Assembly (NCBI RefSeq): GCF_035046485.1
Contig: NC_085136.1
Location: 299,738,778 to 299,802,777, forward strand
DNA: 64,000 bases
DNA from: Aedes albopictus
Lineage: Eukaryota; Arthropoda; Insecta; Diptera; Culicidae
Reading direction: 5' to 3'
The notes under the pieces are model-generated. The model made no database searches and had not been told where the DNA came from. It was given only the letters and a program-made list of their open reading frames with translations. Of the stretch, positions 63,678 to 64,000 are shown in pieces. Made by a program: the position numbers and the translations under genes. The stretch's first letter is position 1. Each line of letters opens with the position of its first letter.

Positions 63678-64000
63678 TAGTTCTGGTTTTTAAGTTGTTC
63701 TAAAAAATTTATGGAAAGCGTAACCTAATTTTTTTTCAACTGGATACTATCTTTTGGAAGTACATTGTTGACATATGAGATCACACATGTCACAATTTGC
63801 GAAAAGTATACGAATTGACCTTAATTCAGATAAGCTCAATTTTACATCAGAGCATATTTTTTGCGTGGCTTTTGATATTTTCGTCATAATCAAGTAGTTT
63901 ATTTAATTTTTAAGTTCAAGATCAGTAGAAGTATAATGATTTACGTTATCACGCAGAATCCAATCGTTAAAACATGCAGAAATACGCTAATTGCTGTAAA
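63678..64000. other. AT-rich DNA, nothing recognised
   Basis: No open frame, repeat or motif is visible in the last 320 bases. Confidence 0.5.

Overview
The window looks like mosquito DNA, most likely Aedes aegypti or a close relative. The best single clue is a near-complete Feilai-type tRNA-derived SINE at 43299-43581 with 12-bp target-site duplications (TSDs). RTE-type retrotransposons, a LOA/Lian-like reverse transcriptase, and many TTAA-, TA- and TAA-flanked inverted-repeat elements agree with this. I found no convincing host protein-coding gene. Almost everything recognisable is transposable element (TE) sequence, much of it nested.

Layout. 1-4518: a decayed RTE retrotransposon split by a young non-coding LTR retrotransposon (544-3889) and by a 316-bp insertion. 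4519-8463: two more broken non-LTR retrotransposons; the second is split by a 1.12-kb Transib-like element whose ends read CACAGTG. 8464-13080: sparse sequence with a TTAA element and an inverted-repeat element. 13080-15070: a block of 24-bp GGAATTCC-type quasi-tandem repeats. 15765-20878: a 5.1-kb foldback element with TA target sites and 150-bp repeat arms; a second TA-flanked element carrying the 24-bp repeats sits at its apex. 20880-26580: a TAA-flanked element, SINEs, and degenerate 150-bp and 24-bp repeats. 26755-27265: an RTE fragment. 27266-29777: apparently single-copy intergenic DNA.

29778-33850 holds three layers. A 5'-truncated retrotransposon sits inside a nearly full-length RTE element, which sits inside an older retrotransposon fragment. 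Each layer is marked by TSDs. 36049-37557: a LOA-like reverse transcriptase on the minus strand. 38505-40608: a foldback inside a TA-flanked element, with a G-rich MITE (miniature inverted-repeat element). 41629-45470: a composite with (GT)n, about 152-bp repeats, a dead Tc1/mariner-like element and the Feilai SINE. 46505-46756: a perfect 124-bp-arm palindrome. 48755-54844: a second copy of the 24-bp-repeat element, inserted in a GAGAA microsatellite and itself carrying three insertions. 55873-57817: a TTAA element with about 150-bp repeats. 58590-63050: a second quasi-repeat family, partly inside a TA-flanked element.

The strongest candidate for something undescribed is at 2776-3224, inside the young non-coding LTR retrotransposon. 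It is an array of ten two-stem hairpins. The stem sequences differ between hairpins but stay complementary, while a fixed internal loop (WAGR opposite TAGTC) is kept. A second theme is that several unrelated mobile elements here are built from sub-repeats of about 138-152 bp, many sharing a motif close to GTCTTCGGCAAAGTTG.
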